A DNA stretch of 64,000 nt, taken from NCBI GenBank assembly GCA_002600635.1, contig CP021374.1:186001-250000 (forward strand). Direction: 5' to 3'. This DNA is from Rhizobium sp. ACO-34A. Lineage in GTDB: Bacteria > Pseudomonadota > Alphaproteobacteria > Rhizobiales > Rhizobiaceae. The notes beneath the pieces are model-generated. The model did not search any database. It was not told the origin of the DNA and saw only the letters and a list, made by a program, of their open reading frames with translations. Shown piece after piece: positions 26,296-36,149 of this stretch (positions are counted from its first letter, which is position 1; each line of letters starts with the position of its first letter). Both the position numbers and the translations under genes were made by a program.

Positions 26296-26436
26296 ATGAC
26301 CACGCATAAACGACCCTCTAAAGCCTCGGTGAACCGAGGCATGGAGGTCCCGCAGTGGCGGGCCTCCACCGTCATCGTGCTGATGACGGTCGGGCTCCTG
26401 GTCCTCGTGGCCGCCATCCGAATTCTGCACGGCTGA
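26296..26436 (+). CDS. 46-residue single-pass membrane ORF between kdpA and kdpB
   Basis: ATG 26296 has GAGGTG about 6 nt upstream, overlapping the kdpA stop region. The product has a basic N-terminus (MTTHKRPSKASVNRG) and one C-terminal helix (STVIVLMTVGLLVLVAAIRI). It is too short for standard gene calling. The message through this ORF folds into two strong hairpins (see separate entry), so the stretch could instead be an RNA element that happens to be open. Sequence conservation at the protein level would decide. Confidence 0.45.
   Translation: MTTHKRPSKASVNRGMEVPQWRASTVIVLMTVGLLVLVAAIRILHG
26323..26367 (+). other. Two consecutive RNA hairpins between kdpA and kdpB
   Basis: First, GCCTCGGT (26323-26330), GA, ACCGAGGC (26333-26340), which needs the loop to open slightly. 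Second, GGAGG-T-CCCGC (26343-26353), loop AGTG, GCGGG-CCTCC (26358-26367) with one bulged T. Together they could set the relative output of kdpA and kdpB. Confidence 0.5.
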
Positions 26437-26481
26437 CCGGTCATCCGGTCCGCCATCTTCATTTCAACGCTGGAGTCTTTT

Positions 26482-28569
26482 ATGAGCCAGGCAAAATCCG
26501 CGAGCATCATGGATTTTCGCATCCTTATTCCGGCCATTGGGGCCGCTTTCAAGAAGCTCAACCCGAAAACCCTTGCCCGAAACCCGGTCATGTTCGTCGT
26601 GGCTGTGGTTTCGGTCCTGACGACCGTTCTCTTCCTCCGTGATCTCGCCACCGGCGGCGGAAATCTCGGCTTCTCCTTCCAGATCAACCTCTGGCTCTGG
26701 TTTACCGTGCTTTTCGCCAATTTCGCCGAAGCTGTCGCCGAAGGCCGCGGCAAGGCGCAGGCGGACTCGCTTCGCAAGGCACGCACGGAAACCCAGGCCA
26801 AGCTGCTGACCGGCAACGACCGGGCCAGCTTCCGCATGGTGCCAGGCACCAGCCTCAAGGTGGGCGATATCGTACTGGTCGAGGCCGGCGATATCATTCC
26901 GTCCGATGGCGAGGTGATCGAAGGTGTGGCCTCGGTCAACGAAGCAGCCATCACCGGCGAATCCGCACCGGTCATCCGTGAGTCCGGCGGCGACCGCTCG
27001 GCCGTCACCGGCGGTACGCAAGTGCTGTCCGACTGGATCCGCGTTCGTATCACGGCTGCTGCCGGTTCCACTTTTCTCGACCGCATGATCTCGCTCGTCG
27101 AAGGCGCAGAACGCCAGAAGACGCCGAATGAAATCGCACTCAACATCCTGCTTGCCGGCATGACGCTGATCTTTGTTCTCGCCACCGCGACCATCCCGAG
27201 CTTCGCAGCCTATGCCGGCGGTTCCATCCCGATCTTCGTGCTCGTCGCGCTCTTCGTCACGCTGATCCCGACCACCATCGGCGCTCTTCTTTCGGCCATC
27301 GGCATTGCCGGCATGGACCGCCTCGTGCGCTTCAACGTGCTCGCCATGTCGGGCCGTGCCGTCGAGGCCGCCGGTGACGTCGATACGCTGCTTCTCGACA
27401 AGACCGGTACGATCACGCTCGGCAACCGTCAGGCAACGGCGTTTCATCCGGTGCGTGGTGTCTCCGAACGGGATCTCGCAGATGCCGCGCAACTTGCTTC
27501 TCTTGCCGACGAAACGCCGGAGGGCCGCTCCATCGTCGTGCTTGCCAAGGAAAAATACGATATCCGCGCCCGTGACATGGCAAGCCTCAAGGCGACCTTT
27601 GTGCCGTTTACCGCCCAGACGCGCATGAGCGGGGTGGATCTCGATGGTTCCACCATCCGCAAGGGCGCCGTCGATGCAGTTCTTTCCTATGTGAACTCTG
27701 GATCGCTCAGCGCCGGAACAAGCGGGACGAGCGCCGTTCGCACGGATACCCCCGCGGTGAGCGAACTGCAGTCCATTGCCGATGAAATCGCCCGGAGCGG
27801 CGGCACTCCGCTTGCCGTTGTTCGCGACGGAAAGCTGCTCGGCGTCGTGCAGTTGAAGGATATCGTCAAGGGCGGCATCCGCGAGCGTTTTGCAGAATTG
27901 CGCCGCATGGGCATCCGCACGGTCATGATTACCGGCGACAACCCGATGACGGCGGCCGCGATTGCTGCCGAGGCGGGCGTGGACGACTTCCTCGCCCAGG
28001 CAACACCGGAAAACAAGCTGCAGCTCATTCGCGAGGAGCAGGGCAAGGGCAAGCTGGTCGCCATGTGCGGTGACGGCACCAACGACGCTCCGGCGCTGGC
28101 CCAGGCGGATGTCGGTGTCGCCATGAACACCGGCACGGTCGCCGCCCGCGAGGCCGGCAACATGGTCGACCTCGACAGCGACCCGACCAAGCTCATCGAG
28201 ATCGTCGAAATCGGCAAGCAGCTTCTCATGACCCGCGGCGCGCTGACGACGTTTTCGATCGCCAACGATATTGCCAAGTATTTCGCCATCATCCCGGCGA
28301 TGTTCCTGGCCTTCTATCCGCAGCTCGGCGTGCTCAACATCATGGGTCTTGCAACGCCCCAGAGCGCCATCCTTTCGGCGATCATCTTCAACGCGCTGAT
28401 CATCATCGCCCTGATCCCACTCGCGTTGAAAGGCGTGCGCTATCGCCCGGTCGGCGCCGGTGCGCTGCTCTCCCGCAACCTGCTTATCTACGGTGTCGGC
28501 GGCATCATCGTCCCCTTCATCGGCATCAAGGTGATCGACGTCGTCATCACGGCAATCGGTCTCGCCTAA
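26482..28569 (+). CDS. kdpB: KdpB, P-type ATPase subunit
   Basis: A 695-residue P-type ATPase. The phosphorylated Asp is D306 in DKTGTIT. The actuator motif is TGES (158-161), whose Ser is a known inhibitory phosphorylation site in E. coli KdpB. The hinge [16 protein letters not shown] is intact. It hydrolyses ATP to drive K+ uptake through KdpA. Confidence 0.97.
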   Translation: MSQAKSASIMDFRILIPAIGAAFKKLNPKTLARNPVMFVVAVVSVLTTVLFLRDLATGGGNLGFSFQINLWLWFTVLFANFAEAVAEGRGKAQADSLRKARTETQAKLLTGNDRASFRMVPGTSLKVGDIVLVEAGDIIPSDGEVIEGVASVNEAAITGESAPVIRESGGDRSAVTGGTQVLSDWIRVRITAAAGSTFLDRMISLVEGAERQKTPNEIALNILLAGMTLIFVLATATIPSFAAYAGGSIPIFVLVALFVTLIPTTIGALLSAIGIAGMDRLVRFNVLAMSGRAVEAAGDVDTLLLDKTGTITLGNRQATAFHPVRGVSERDLADAAQLASLADETPEGRSIVVLAKEKYDIRARDMASLKATFVPFTAQTRMSGVDLDGSTIRKGAVDAVLSYVNSGSLSAGTSGTSAVRTDTPAVSELQSIADEIARSGGTPLAVVRDGKLLGVVQLKDIVKGGIRERFAELRRMGIRTVMITGDNPMTAAAIAAEAGVDDFLAQATPENKLQLIREEQGKGKLVAMCGDGTNDAPALAQADVGVAMNTGTVAAREAGNMVDLDSDPTKLIEIVEIGKQLLMTRGALTTFSIANDIAKYFAIIPAMFLAFYPQLGVLNIMGLATPQSAILSAIIFNALIIIALIPLALKGVRYRPVGAGALLSRNLLIYGVGGIIVPFIGIKVIDVVITAIGLA

Positions 28570-28581
28570 GGAGTCATAAAA

Positions 28582-29148
28582 ATGCTCAAGCAACTTCGTC
28601 CGGCCATCGTCCTGCTCGTCGCCACGACGGCCATCACCGGCCTCGCCTATCCCTTCGCCATGACAGGCGTCGCGCAGGCGATCTTCCCGCAGCAGGCCAA
28701 TGGCAGTCTGGTCGAGAAGGATGGCCAGGTGATCGGCTCGTCGCTGATCGGTCAGTCCTTCACCAGTGAGAAGTATTTCCACGGTCGTCCCTCTGCGGCT
28801 GGCGATGGCTACAATGCTGCCGGCTCCTCCGGATCGAACCTCGGCCCGACCAGCGCCAAGCTGATCGACCGCGTCAAGGCCGATTACGAAGCGGCCAAGG
28901 CGACCAATCCGGATACGGAAGTGCCGATCGATCTCGTGACGGCATCAGGCAGCGGACTTGATCCGCATGTGTCGCCTGAGGCCGCCTACTTTCAGGTGCC
29001 GCGCGTCGCCAGGGCGCGTGGTATGGACGAGGCGGCAGTCCGGACTTTGGTCGATAGTCATGTCGAAGACCGCGAGTTCGGTGCCCTTGGCGAACCGGTG
29101 GTCAACGTGCTGGCGCTCAATCTGGCGCTTGACCAGACGTATCCATAA
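28582..29148 (+). CDS. kdpC: KdpC subunit
   Basis: A 188-residue protein with one N-terminal membrane helix ([18 protein letters not shown]) and a periplasmic domain with the family's [11 protein letters not shown] and [19 protein letters not shown] motifs. It helps assemble KdpA and KdpB. AAGGAG lies before the ATG at 28582, 12 nt after kdpB. Confidence 0.96.
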   Translation: MLKQLRPAIVLLVATTAITGLAYPFAMTGVAQAIFPQQANGSLVEKDGQVIGSSLIGQSFTSEKYFHGRPSAAGDGYNAAGSSGSNLGPTSAKLIDRVKADYEAAKATNPDTEVPIDLVTASGSGLDPHVSPEAAYFQVPRVARARGMDEAAVRTLVDSHVEDREFGALGEPVVNVLALNLALDQTYP

Positions 29149-29223
29149 ATTGAAATAGGCGCAATATCGCATCGGACGGACATCGGTTGATGATCGTCCG
29201 ATGCGCCCGAGAGATTTCAACCC

Positions 29224-31929
29224 ATGCCGGACGACACGCGCGAAATGCTGAACAGGCCATCGCCGGATGCATTGCTGGAGAATGCCGAGCGGGAGACGCG
29301 AGGCAGGCTGAAGATCTTTCTCGGTGCCGCCCCCGGCGTGGGCAAGACCTACGAAATGCTGATGTCCGGCCGTGCGCTCCGGGTGGATGGTGTCGACGTG
29401 GTCGTCGGTGTCGTGGAAACTCATGGCCGCAGGGAGACCGAGGCGCTTCTCGACGGTTTCGAGATCATTCCGCGTAAGCGGATCGACTATCGCGGGCAGT
29501 TTCTCGAGGAAATGGACATCGACGCCATTCTGGCCCGGCGTCCGGCGCTGGTCCTCGTCGATGAACTTGCGCATACGAACGCCGCCGGCAGCCGCCATCC
29601 CAAGCGCTACATGGATGTGCAGGAGATCCTTTCGCAGGGGATCGATGTCTATTCGACGCTCAACATCCAGCATGTCGAGAGCCTGAACGACGTCGTTGCC
29701 CAGATCACCCGTATCCGGGTTCGCGAGACGGTGCCGGATTCCATCATCGACCGCGCCGATGACGTGGAGATCATCGACCTCACGCCCGACGACCTGATCA
29801 AGCGGCTGAAGGACGGCAAGGTCTATGTGCCGACGACGGCGCGCCGGGCAATCGAGAACTACTTTTCGCCGGGCAATCTGACGGCGCTTCGTGAGTTGGC
29901 GCTGCGGCGAACCGCGCAGCGGGTGGACGAGCAGCTTCTCAACCACATGCAGGCGCATGCGATCTCCGGCCCGTGGGCGGCGGGCGAGCGCATTCTGGTC
30001 TGCCTCGATCACAGCCGCAACGGCGCGAGCCTCGTGCGCTATGCCCGGAGGCAGGCCGAACGCCTCCGCGCGCCCTGGGCCGTGCTGCATTTCGAGACAC
30101 CGCAGTCGATCAACCTTTCCGAAGAGGACAAGGACCGGCTCGCTGCCAACATGCGGCTTGCCGAACAGCTTGGGGCCGAAACCGTGACGCTTCCCGGGCT
30201 TCGTGTCTCGCGGGAGATCATCGCTTATGCCCATGCCAACAATTTCACCCATATCGTGGTGGGACGGCCGGGCAAGCCGCGATGGCGGCAGCTCTGGCAG
30301 GGTTCGGTCACCCATGATCTGATCCGTCACGCGGGCGATATCAGCGTCCATGTGATTTCCAACGATGCGAAGGAACACGATCCGCGGCGCGGCATGAAGC
30401 CGGCATCGCAGCCGAAGCCATTCCGCATCAAGCCCTACCTGAAGAGCACGCTCTTCATCGCGCTTGCGGTTGCGGTCGGAGTTTTGCTCGACCAGACGCT
30501 TGCTGTGCAGAACCTTGCCCTTGTCATCCTGATGGCGGTGATGGCGGCTGCGATCCGCGGCGGGCTTGGAGCCGGTCTCTATGCCTCGCTGCTTGGCGTC
30601 CTCTCCTTCAGCTTCTTCTTCCTCGAGCCGCGCTACACTTTCACCGTGCGGGACCCGGAAAGCCTCGTCGCGCTCTTTTTCTTCCTCGGCGTGGCGCTGG
30701 TTGCGTCCAACCTGACGGCGGCCGTCCAGCGGCAGGCCGTTGCGGCGCGCCAGAGGGCACGGACGACGGAAGATCTTTACCTCTTCTCGAAGAAGCTCGC
30801 CGGCACCGGCACGCTCGACGATGTGCTGTGGGCGACAGCATTCCAGATCGCGTCCATGCTGAAGGTGCGCGTCGTCATCCTTCTGCCTGAAAAGGGAACG
30901 ATCGCCGTGAAGGCCGGCTATCCCCCTGACGATACGCTTGTCGATGCAGATATCGCCGCGGCAAAATGGGCATGGGAACATAACCGCCCAGCGGGCCGCG
31001 CCGCCGATACCCTACCGGGGGCAAAGAGGCTTTATCTACCGCTGCGAACGGGCCGCGAGGCCATCGGTGTCGTTGGCCTCGACAACGACAGGCAAGGTCC
31101 TCTGCTGACACCGGAGCAGCAGCGGTTGTTCGATGCCCTGGCCGATCAGGCAGCACTGGCCATCGAGCGCATCCAACTGGTTTCAGATGTCGACAAGGCG
31201 AAGCTGGCAGCCGAGACGGACCGGCTGCGCACGGCTCTCCTCACCTCCATCTCGCACGACCTCAAGACGCCGCTTGCCGCGATCATGGGTTCGGCGGGCA
31301 CCCTCAAGGATTTCGGCGGCAGCCTGTCGGAGGAGGCGCGCAGTGAACTGCTCTCGACCGTCATCGACGAATCCGAGCGGTTGAACCGCTTCATTGCCAA
31401 CCTGCTCGACATGACGCGCATCGGTTCCGGAGCGATGGAGCCGAATTACGCCCTGCATTTCGTCGGCGATATCGTCGGAACGGCGCTCAACAGGGCCGCG
31501 AAGATCAGCTCCCGGCATCGGGTCGTCGTCAACATTCCGGCCGATCTGCCGATGCTGAAGGTCGATGCCGTTCTCTTCGAGCAGGTGCTCTTCAACCTGA
31601 TCGACAACGCCGCCAAATATGCCCCGGATGAAACGGTGATCGAGATACGCGGCGCGCGGGAAAATGGCTCGGTGACGCTTTCGGTGATCGACGAGGGGCC
31701 GGGAATTCCGGCCGACGACATCGAGCGGATCTTCGACAACTTCTACCGTGTCAGCAAGGGCGATCATGTGCGCGCCGGCACGGGGCTCGGTCTTGCAATC
31801 TGCCGCGGCTTCGTGGAAGCCATGGGCGGCACCGTCCGGGCGGCCAATCGCTCCGACCGGTCCGGTGCGGTTTTTACCATCCGAATGCCGGTGCCGGCCG
31901 AACTGCCCGTTCTGGGAGAAAGCGAATGA
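29224..31929 (+). CDS. kdpD: KdpD sensor histidine kinase
   Basis: A 901-residue membrane kinase. Order: KdpD N-terminal domain with a P-loop-like GAAPGVGKTY (34-43), a universal-stress-like domain, four membrane helices around residues 405-500 (for example FIALAVAVGVLLDQTL), a GAF domain, HisKA with His678 in SISHDLKTP, and an ATPase domain (NAAKYAPDE, GTGLGL). It senses low K+ or salt and phosphorylates KdpE. In several proteobacteria EIIA-Ntr also binds KdpD, which matters here because a PtsN-like gene follows kdpE. Confidence 0.96.
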   Translation: MPDDTREMLNRPSPDALLENAERETRGRLKIFLGAAPGVGKTYEMLMSGRALRVDGVDVVVGVVETHGRRETEALLDGFEIIPRKRIDYRGQFLEEMDIDAILARRPALVLVDELAHTNAAGSRHPKRYMDVQEILSQGIDVYSTLNIQHVESLNDVVAQITRIRVRETVPDSIIDRADDVEIIDLTPDDLIKRLKDGKVYVPTTARRAIENYFSPGNLTALRELALRRTAQRVDEQLLNHMQAHAISGPWAAGERILVCLDHSRNGASLVRYARRQAERLRAPWAVLHFETPQSINLSEEDKDRLAANMRLAEQLGAETVTLPGLRVSREIIAYAHANNFTHIVVGRPGKPRWRQLWQGSVTHDLIRHAGDISVHVISNDAKEHDPRRGMKPASQPKPFRIKPYLKSTLFIALAVAVGVLLDQTLAVQNLALVILMAVMAAAIRGGLGAGLYASLLGVLSFSFFFLEPRYTFTVRDPESLVALFFFLGVALVASNLTAAVQRQAVAARQRARTTEDLYLFSKKLAGTGTLDDVLWATAFQIASMLKVRVVILLPEKGTIAVKAGYPPDDTLVDADIAAAKWAWEHNRPAGRAADTLPGAKRLYLPLRTGREAIGVVGLDNDRQGPLLTPEQQRLFDALADQAALAIERIQLVSDVDKAKLAAETDRLRTALLTSISHDLKTPLAAIMGSAGTLKDFGGSLSEEARSELLSTVIDESERLNRFIANLLDMTRIGSGAMEPNYALHFVGDIVGTALNRAAKISSRHRVVVNIPADLPMLKVDAVLFEQVLFNLIDNAAKYAPDETVIEIRGARENGSVTLSVIDEGPGIPADDIERIFDNFYRVSKGDHVRAGTGLGLAICRGFVEAMGGTVRAANRSDRSGAVFTIRMPVPAELPVLGESE

Positions 31930-32618
31930 CCAATTCAGCCGTCAGGGTGCTCATCGTCGATGATGAGCCGCCGATCCGCAAGCTGCTGCGCGTCGGCCTT
32001 TCCACCCAGGATTACGCGATCAGCGAGGCGATGAATGCCAAGGTCGCGATCGAGGCGGTGAAAACGGAAAAACCGAACCTCATCATTCTCGACCTCGGTT
32101 TGCCGGATATGCCCGGCCTTGATCTTCTGGCGAAGTGGCGGGGCGAGGGGCTGGATCTTCCCATCGTCATCCTGTCGAGCCGCACAGACGAGGCCGGCAT
32201 CGTCAAGGCGCTCGAACTTGGCGCCGACGACTATGTTACCAAGCCCTTCGGCATGAACGAACTCGTCGCCCGCATTCGTGTCGCCCTTCGTCACCGGTTG
32301 CAGAGCCAGGGGGAAAAGCCTGTCTTCCAGACCGGCGATCTTTCGGTCGATCTGGTCAAGCGCATCGTGAAGGTGGCGGGCAGGGAAGTGAAGCTCTCGC
32401 CCAAGGAATACGACATCCTGCGCATCCTGGTGCAGCATGCAGGCAAGGTGTTGACCCACCGTTTCCTGCTGGAACAGGTGTGGGACAGCCTCACGGACGT
32501 CCAGTATCTGCGTGTCTATGTCCGCCAGCTTCGCCAGAAAATCGAACAGACGCCTGACCAGCCGCGTTACATCCTGACTGAAACCGGTGTCGGTTACCGG
32601 TTGCAGGAAGGCCAGTAA
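31926..32618 (+). CDS. kdpE: KdpE response regulator
   Basis: A 230-residue OmpR-type regulator. The receiver has D12/D13 and phospho-acceptor Asp56 (IILDLGLP), with a Lys in VTKPFG. The C-terminal winged helix (YDILRILVQHAGKVLTHR) binds DNA. It overlaps kdpD by 4 nt (ATGA). It should activate the kdp promoter. Confidence 0.96.
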   Translation: MTNSAVRVLIVDDEPPIRKLLRVGLSTQDYAISEAMNAKVAIEAVKTEKPNLIILDLGLPDMPGLDLLAKWRGEGLDLPIVILSSRTDEAGIVKALELGADDYVTKPFGMNELVARIRVALRHRLQSQGEKPVFQTGDLSVDLVKRIVKVAGREVKLSPKEYDILRILVQHAGKVLTHRFLLEQVWDSLTDVQYLRVYVRQLRQKIEQTPDQPRYILTETGVGYRLQEGQ

Positions 32619-32637
32619 GGTCCATATTCCTCAAAAC

Positions 32638-33099
32638 ATGGATAGCATCATGAAGCTCCGAGATTGCCTTCCGGCAGAAAACGTCGTGGTCGGCCTGCAG
32701 GCCACCACCAAGGCCGGTCTGATCAGACAGCTTTCCGAGCTGGCGGCAGGCAGGTTGCCGATCACCGCCGAGGAAATCTCGAAGGCGCTTCTGGGGCGGG
32801 AAAGGCTGGGGTCCACCGGCATCGGCGATGGTATTGCCGTGCCGCACGCGCGCGTGAAGGGTCTTGATAGGCATTTCTGCCTGTTCGCCCGTCTTGCCAA
32901 GGCGGTGGATTTCGAGGCGGTCGACGAGTTGCCCGTCGATCTCGTTTTCGTGCTGCTCAACCCGGACAATCAGCCCAATCACCTGAACATCCTCTCCGGC
33001 ATCGCCCGGCAGATGCGGGAGGATAAGGTTGCCCAGGCCGTTCGCATGGCGATATCGCCGGCGGACATCTATCGCGAGTTATGTCCGCCGGATCGCTGA
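32638..33099 (+). CDS. PTS EIIA-Ntr (PtsN-like) protein of the kdp operon
   Basis: A 153-residue EIIA-fructose/nitrogen type domain. The phosphorylated His is His70 in GIAVPHARV, so the protein can still be phosphorylated by NPr. EIIA-Ntr is known to bind KdpD and to adjust K+ uptake; rhizobia have more than one copy and PTS-Ntr affects Kdp activity there. Location right after kdpE, in the same direction with a 19-nt gap, points to a dedicated regulator. ATG 32638 and ATG 32650 are both possible; no strong ribosome-binding site distinguishes them. Confidence 0.85.
   Translation: MDSIMKLRDCLPAENVVVGLQATTKAGLIRQLSELAAGRLPITAEEISKALLGRERLGSTGIGDGIAVPHARVKGLDRHFCLFARLAKAVDFEAVDELPVDLVFVLLNPDNQPNHLNILSGIARQMREDKVAQAVRMAISPADIYRELCPPDR
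33058..33091 (+). terminator. Inverted repeat at the 3' end of the ptsN-like gene
   Basis: CCGGCGGACAT (33058-33068) and ATGTCCGCCGG (33081-33091) form a perfect 11-bp stem around a 12-nt loop, inside the last codons. A second small repeat, GCCTGA/TCAGGC (33103-33108 and 33118-33123), overlaps the convergent dadA stop. No T-run; probably a transcript-end stabiliser or factor-assisted terminator. Confidence 0.45.
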
Positions 33100-33117
33100 T
33101 CGGCCTGATTCCTGGCG

Positions 33118-34368
33118 TCAGGCGTAACGGCTGATCGCAAGGTCGGTGGCGTCGATCTCAGCCTTGCGGCCGCTGACGATGTCGCTGATCACGCGGGCGG
33201 AACCGCAACTCATCGTCCAGCCGAGCGTGCCGTGACCGGTGTTCAGGAAAAGGCCCTGGATCTTGGTCGGGCCGATGACTGGGGTGCCATCCGGCGTCAT
33301 CGGACGAAGGCCCGACCAGAAGAGCGCCTGCGATACGTCGCCGCCCGGGAAGAGATCGGTGACGGAGTGCTCGAGCGTGCGGCGGCGGGCAAGCCCAAGG
33401 TCGTTGGTATAGCCCGAGATTTCCGCCATGCCGCCGACGCGGATACGATCTCCGAGGCGGGTGATGGCGATCTTGTAGGTTTCGTCCATGACAGTCGATT
33501 CTGGAGCGCGGCTGACATCCGTGATCGGGATCGTCAAGGAGTAACCCTTGACCGGATAGACCGGCAGGCTGATGCCGACCTGCTTGAGAAGCAGCGGCGA
33601 GAAGCTGCCGAGCGCCACGACTACGGCGTCGCCGCGCACCGGCGCTCCGTCCGTCACGATGCCGCGCACGCGGCCTCTTTCGATGTCGAAGCCCTTGATG
33701 GTGGTGCCGTACTGGAACTTGACGCCGAGTTCTGCGGCCTTTTCGGCGAGCGCATTGGTGAACTTGAAGCAGTCACCGGTTTCGTCCTTCGGTGTCAGAA
33801 GACCGCCGACGATCTTTTCGCGGACGTGCCGGAGAGCGGGTTCGACCCGGATGCAACCTTCCGGATCCAGAACTTCATAAGGGATGCCGTCCGCGGCAAG
33901 CGCCTTCACGTCCTTTGCCGAGGCGTCGAGCTGATCCTGTGTGCGGAAGAGTTGCAGCGTTCCCTGCATGCGCTCGTCATAGGCAAGGCCGGTTTCCTCG
34001 CGCACGGCGGCGAGCGAGGTTCGGCTGTAATCGGCGAGACGGAGCATGCGGCTCTTGTTGAGCGCATAGCGATCCGTGGTGCAGTTCGCCAGCATCTTGA
34101 ACATCCACGACAGCATGGCCATGTCCAGCTTGGGGCGCAGGATCAGCGGTGCATGTTCCATGAAAAGCCACTTCATGGCTTTCAACGGAATTCCGGGTGC
34201 GGCCCAGGGCGAGCAATAGCCGAACGATACCTCGCCGGCATTGCCGAAGCTTGTTTCGAGTGCCGGACCGGGCTGGCGGTCGACGACGACGACCTCATGT
34301 CCGGCCTTTGCGAGCTGATAGGCGGACGTCACGCCGACTACGCCGGCGCCGAGAACGATGACTTTCAT
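33118..34368 (-). CDS. dadA: D-amino-acid dehydrogenase, small subunit type
   Basis: A 416-residue FAD enzyme. The dinucleotide-binding loop [17 protein letters not shown] starts at residue 7. Conserved DadA parts are [22 protein letters not shown] and the C-terminal [19 protein letters not shown]. It oxidises D-alanine to pyruvate and ammonia, passing electrons to the respiratory chain. It is 27 nt downstream of the racemase on the same strand, giving an L-Ala to D-Ala to pyruvate route. Confidence 0.95.
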   Translation of the reverse strand: MKVIVLGAGVVGVTSAYQLAKAGHEVVVVDRQPGPALETSFGNAGEVSFGYCSPWAAPGIPLKAMKWLFMEHAPLILRPKLDMAMLSWMFKMLANCTTDRYALNKSRMLRLADYSRTSLAAVREETGLAYDERMQGTLQLFRTQDQLDASAKDVKALAADGIPYEVLDPEGCIRVEPALRHVREKIVGGLLTPKDETGDCFKFTNALAEKAAELGVKFQYGTTIKGFDIERGRVRGIVTDGAPVRGDAVVVALGSFSPLLLKQVGISLPVYPVKGYSLTIPITDVSRAPESTVMDETYKIAITRLGDRIRVGGMAEISGYTNDLGLARRRTLEHSVTDLFPGGDVSQALFWSGLRPMTPDGTPVIGPTKIQGLFLNTGHGTLGWTMSCGSARVISDIVSGRKAEIDATDLAISRYA

Positions 34369-34395
34369 GATTGCCTCAATGACAGAAGAGAAATG

Positions 34396-35529
34396 TTAGC
34401 GGTATTGGCGGCGGTAGCGGTGGCCGAGACTGGTCAGCATCTCATAGGAAATCGTTCCGGCATCTGCGCCGAGCATTTCCAGCGTCTGGTTCGGGCCGAT
34501 GACCTCGACCAGACTGCCCAGTGACAGCGTGCCTGCGGGCAGGGCAGAGATATCGATCGTGATGCTGTCCATGGATACGCGGCCGACGATTGGCAGGCGC
34601 ACGCCATTGTAATAGACGGCGCCGCGGTCGCTCAGGCTGCGCGGCAGGCCATCGGCATAACCGGCGGCGATGGTCGCAAGCCGCATCTCGGTTTGGGCCA
34701 CATAGGTCGCGCCATAGCCGACACGGGCACCGGCGGGAACGGTCCGCGTCTGGATTACCGCCACATCGAGGCGGACGACCGGTTCCATCGGATTGATTTC
34801 GCCATTGTTCGGCGCACCGCCATAAAGGGCGATGCCGGGGCGGGCGAGCACGCCGTGATATTCGCTGCCGAGGAAGACGCCGCCGGAATTGGCAAAGCAG
34901 ACGCTGAATGCAGGAAATTCTTCTGCGATCCGGCGCATTTCCGCAAGCTGGTCGCCATTCTGCTGGCTGTTTTCATCATCGGCGGAAGCCAGATGGCTCA
35001 TGATGAAGAGAATTTCGATGTCCTTGTTGCCGCGCAGTTCATCAGCCAGAAGGGCACGTTCTTCCGGCGGGAAGCCCAGCCGGGACATGCCTGTGTCGAA
35101 CTGCAGCACGGCGGGCAGGCGGCGATTGAGCGCGCGCGCGGTCGCAGACCACAGCTGCAACTGTTCCATCGAGTTCAGCACCGGGATGATGCCGGCTTCG
35201 GCGGCCGGTGTCTCGTTGCCCGGTTGCAGCCCGTTCAGGACGAAGATGCGAGCTTCTTCCGAGAGATGCGGCTTGATCTCGGTCGCCTCGCAGAAATGGG
35301 CGACGAAGAAATGGCGGCAGCCGGCGGCAAGAAGCGTGGCTGAGATTCTTGCGGCGCCGAGTCCGTAGGAGTCGGCCTTGACCACGGCTGCGGCCTTGGC
35401 CGGTGATACGGCGGCCGAAAGCTTCTCGTAATTGCGGCTGATGGCGCCGAGATCGATGGTGAGATAGCCGGACGCGCCTTCATCGCTCGTCCGTTCTCGA
35501 ATGCGGTTGTTCCAGATGGCGTTGTCCAC
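34396..35529 (-). CDS. dadX: Alanine racemase (catabolic, DadX type by context)
   Basis: A 377-residue PLP enzyme. The Schiff-base Lys is Lys51 in VVKADSYGLG, and the catalytic Tyr lies in VGYGATYVAQ. It interconverts L- and D-alanine. Coupling with dadA and a divergent Lrp-family gene suggests the catabolic rather than the cell-wall enzyme, though one enzyme may serve both. Confidence 0.93.
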   Translation of the reverse strand: MDNAIWNNRIRERTSDEGASGYLTIDLGAISRNYEKLSAAVSPAKAAAVVKADSYGLGAARISATLLAAGCRHFFVAHFCEATEIKPHLSEEARIFVLNGLQPGNETPAAEAGIIPVLNSMEQLQLWSATARALNRRLPAVLQFDTGMSRLGFPPEERALLADELRGNKDIEILFIMSHLASADDENSQQNGDQLAEMRRIAEEFPAFSVCFANSGGVFLGSEYHGVLARPGIALYGGAPNNGEINPMEPVVRLDVAVIQTRTVPAGARVGYGATYVAQTEMRLATIAAGYADGLPRSLSDRGAVYYNGVRLPIVGRVSMDSITIDISALPAGTLSLGSLVEVIGPNQTLEMLGADAGTISYEMLTSLGHRYRRQYR

Positions 35530-35603
35530 GTCGTTCCCTCATTTTATCGGACAAGGATATTGAAACAATCGGAGAATTTTCCATTGATTTGCGCCGTATT
35601 GTT

Positions 35604-35621
35604 CGATGAAATAAATCATCG
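35604..35621. promoter_or_regulatory. Candidate Lrp-family operator between dadX and the regulator
   Basis: CGATGA (35604-35609), AATAAA, TCATCG (35616-35621): a perfect inverted repeat in the 125-bp AT-rich divergent region, 34 nt before the regulator start. Lrp proteins bind short, often imperfect repeats of this size. Confidence 0.4.
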
Positions 35622-35654
35622 TGAAACGATCTTCGAATTTATGGAATAATCTGC

Positions 35655-36140
35655 ATGAGCGCTCTGGACGCCGTCGATCGCAATCTCCTGCGCCTCCTGC
35701 GGCTTGATGCCCGCATGAGCAATGCGGCGCTGGCCGCCGAGGTCGGGCTTTCGCCTTCAGCCTGCCTGAGGCGGATCAAGCTTCTGGAGAAATCCGGTGT
35801 CATCAGGGGCTACACCGCGCTTGTCGACAGCGGCCAGATGGAGAATTCCATCGCCGTGATCGTCAACATCACGCTGGAGCGGCAGACCGAGGATTACCTC
35901 AATCGCTTCGAGGCGGCTGTGCGTAAGCACCCGGAGATCCAGGAGTGTTTCCTGATGACCGGCGGTTCCGATTACCTGCTGAAAGTAGAAGTCGCCAATG
36001 CCGGCGAGTTCGAGCGCATCCACAAGGAGATTCTCTCGACCATGCCGGGTGTGCTGCGAATCCATTCGAGCTTTTCGATCCGCGATGTTCTCGCCACCCG
36101 CGCCAAAACCTCCCGCAACAGACAGCCACTGGCGCGATAG
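35655..36140 (+). CDS. Lrp/AsnC family regulator (DadR-like by position)
   Basis: A 161-residue regulator. Residues about 5-60 are the helix-turn-helix (DRNLLRLLRLDARMSNAALA, GLSPSACLRRIKLLEKSG), followed by the RAM ligand-binding domain ending in MPGVLRIHSSFSIRDV. In rhizobia and Agrobacterium a divergent Lrp-like gene activates dadAX in response to alanine, so the same is likely here. It converges on the AI-2E family gene with only 9 nt between stops. Confidence 0.9.
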   Translation: MSALDAVDRNLLRLLRLDARMSNAALAAEVGLSPSACLRRIKLLEKSGVIRGYTALVDSGQMENSIAVIVNITLERQTEDYLNRFEAAVRKHPEIQECFLMTGGSDYLLKVEVANAGEFERIHKEILSTMPGVLRIHSSFSIRDVLATRAKTSRNRQPLAR

Positions 36141-36149
36141 AAAAGCCGA

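Noticed and set aside
26464..28782. A 772-codon open frame antisense to kdpB
   Set aside because: Composition-driven antisense shadow: rich in Arg, Gly, Asp, with no family resemblance and no ribosome-binding site, while kdpB is certain.
28945..30981. A 678-codon open frame antisense to kdpC/kdpD
   Set aside because: Mirror of GC-rich codons of kdpD; spans two genes and lacks any motif.
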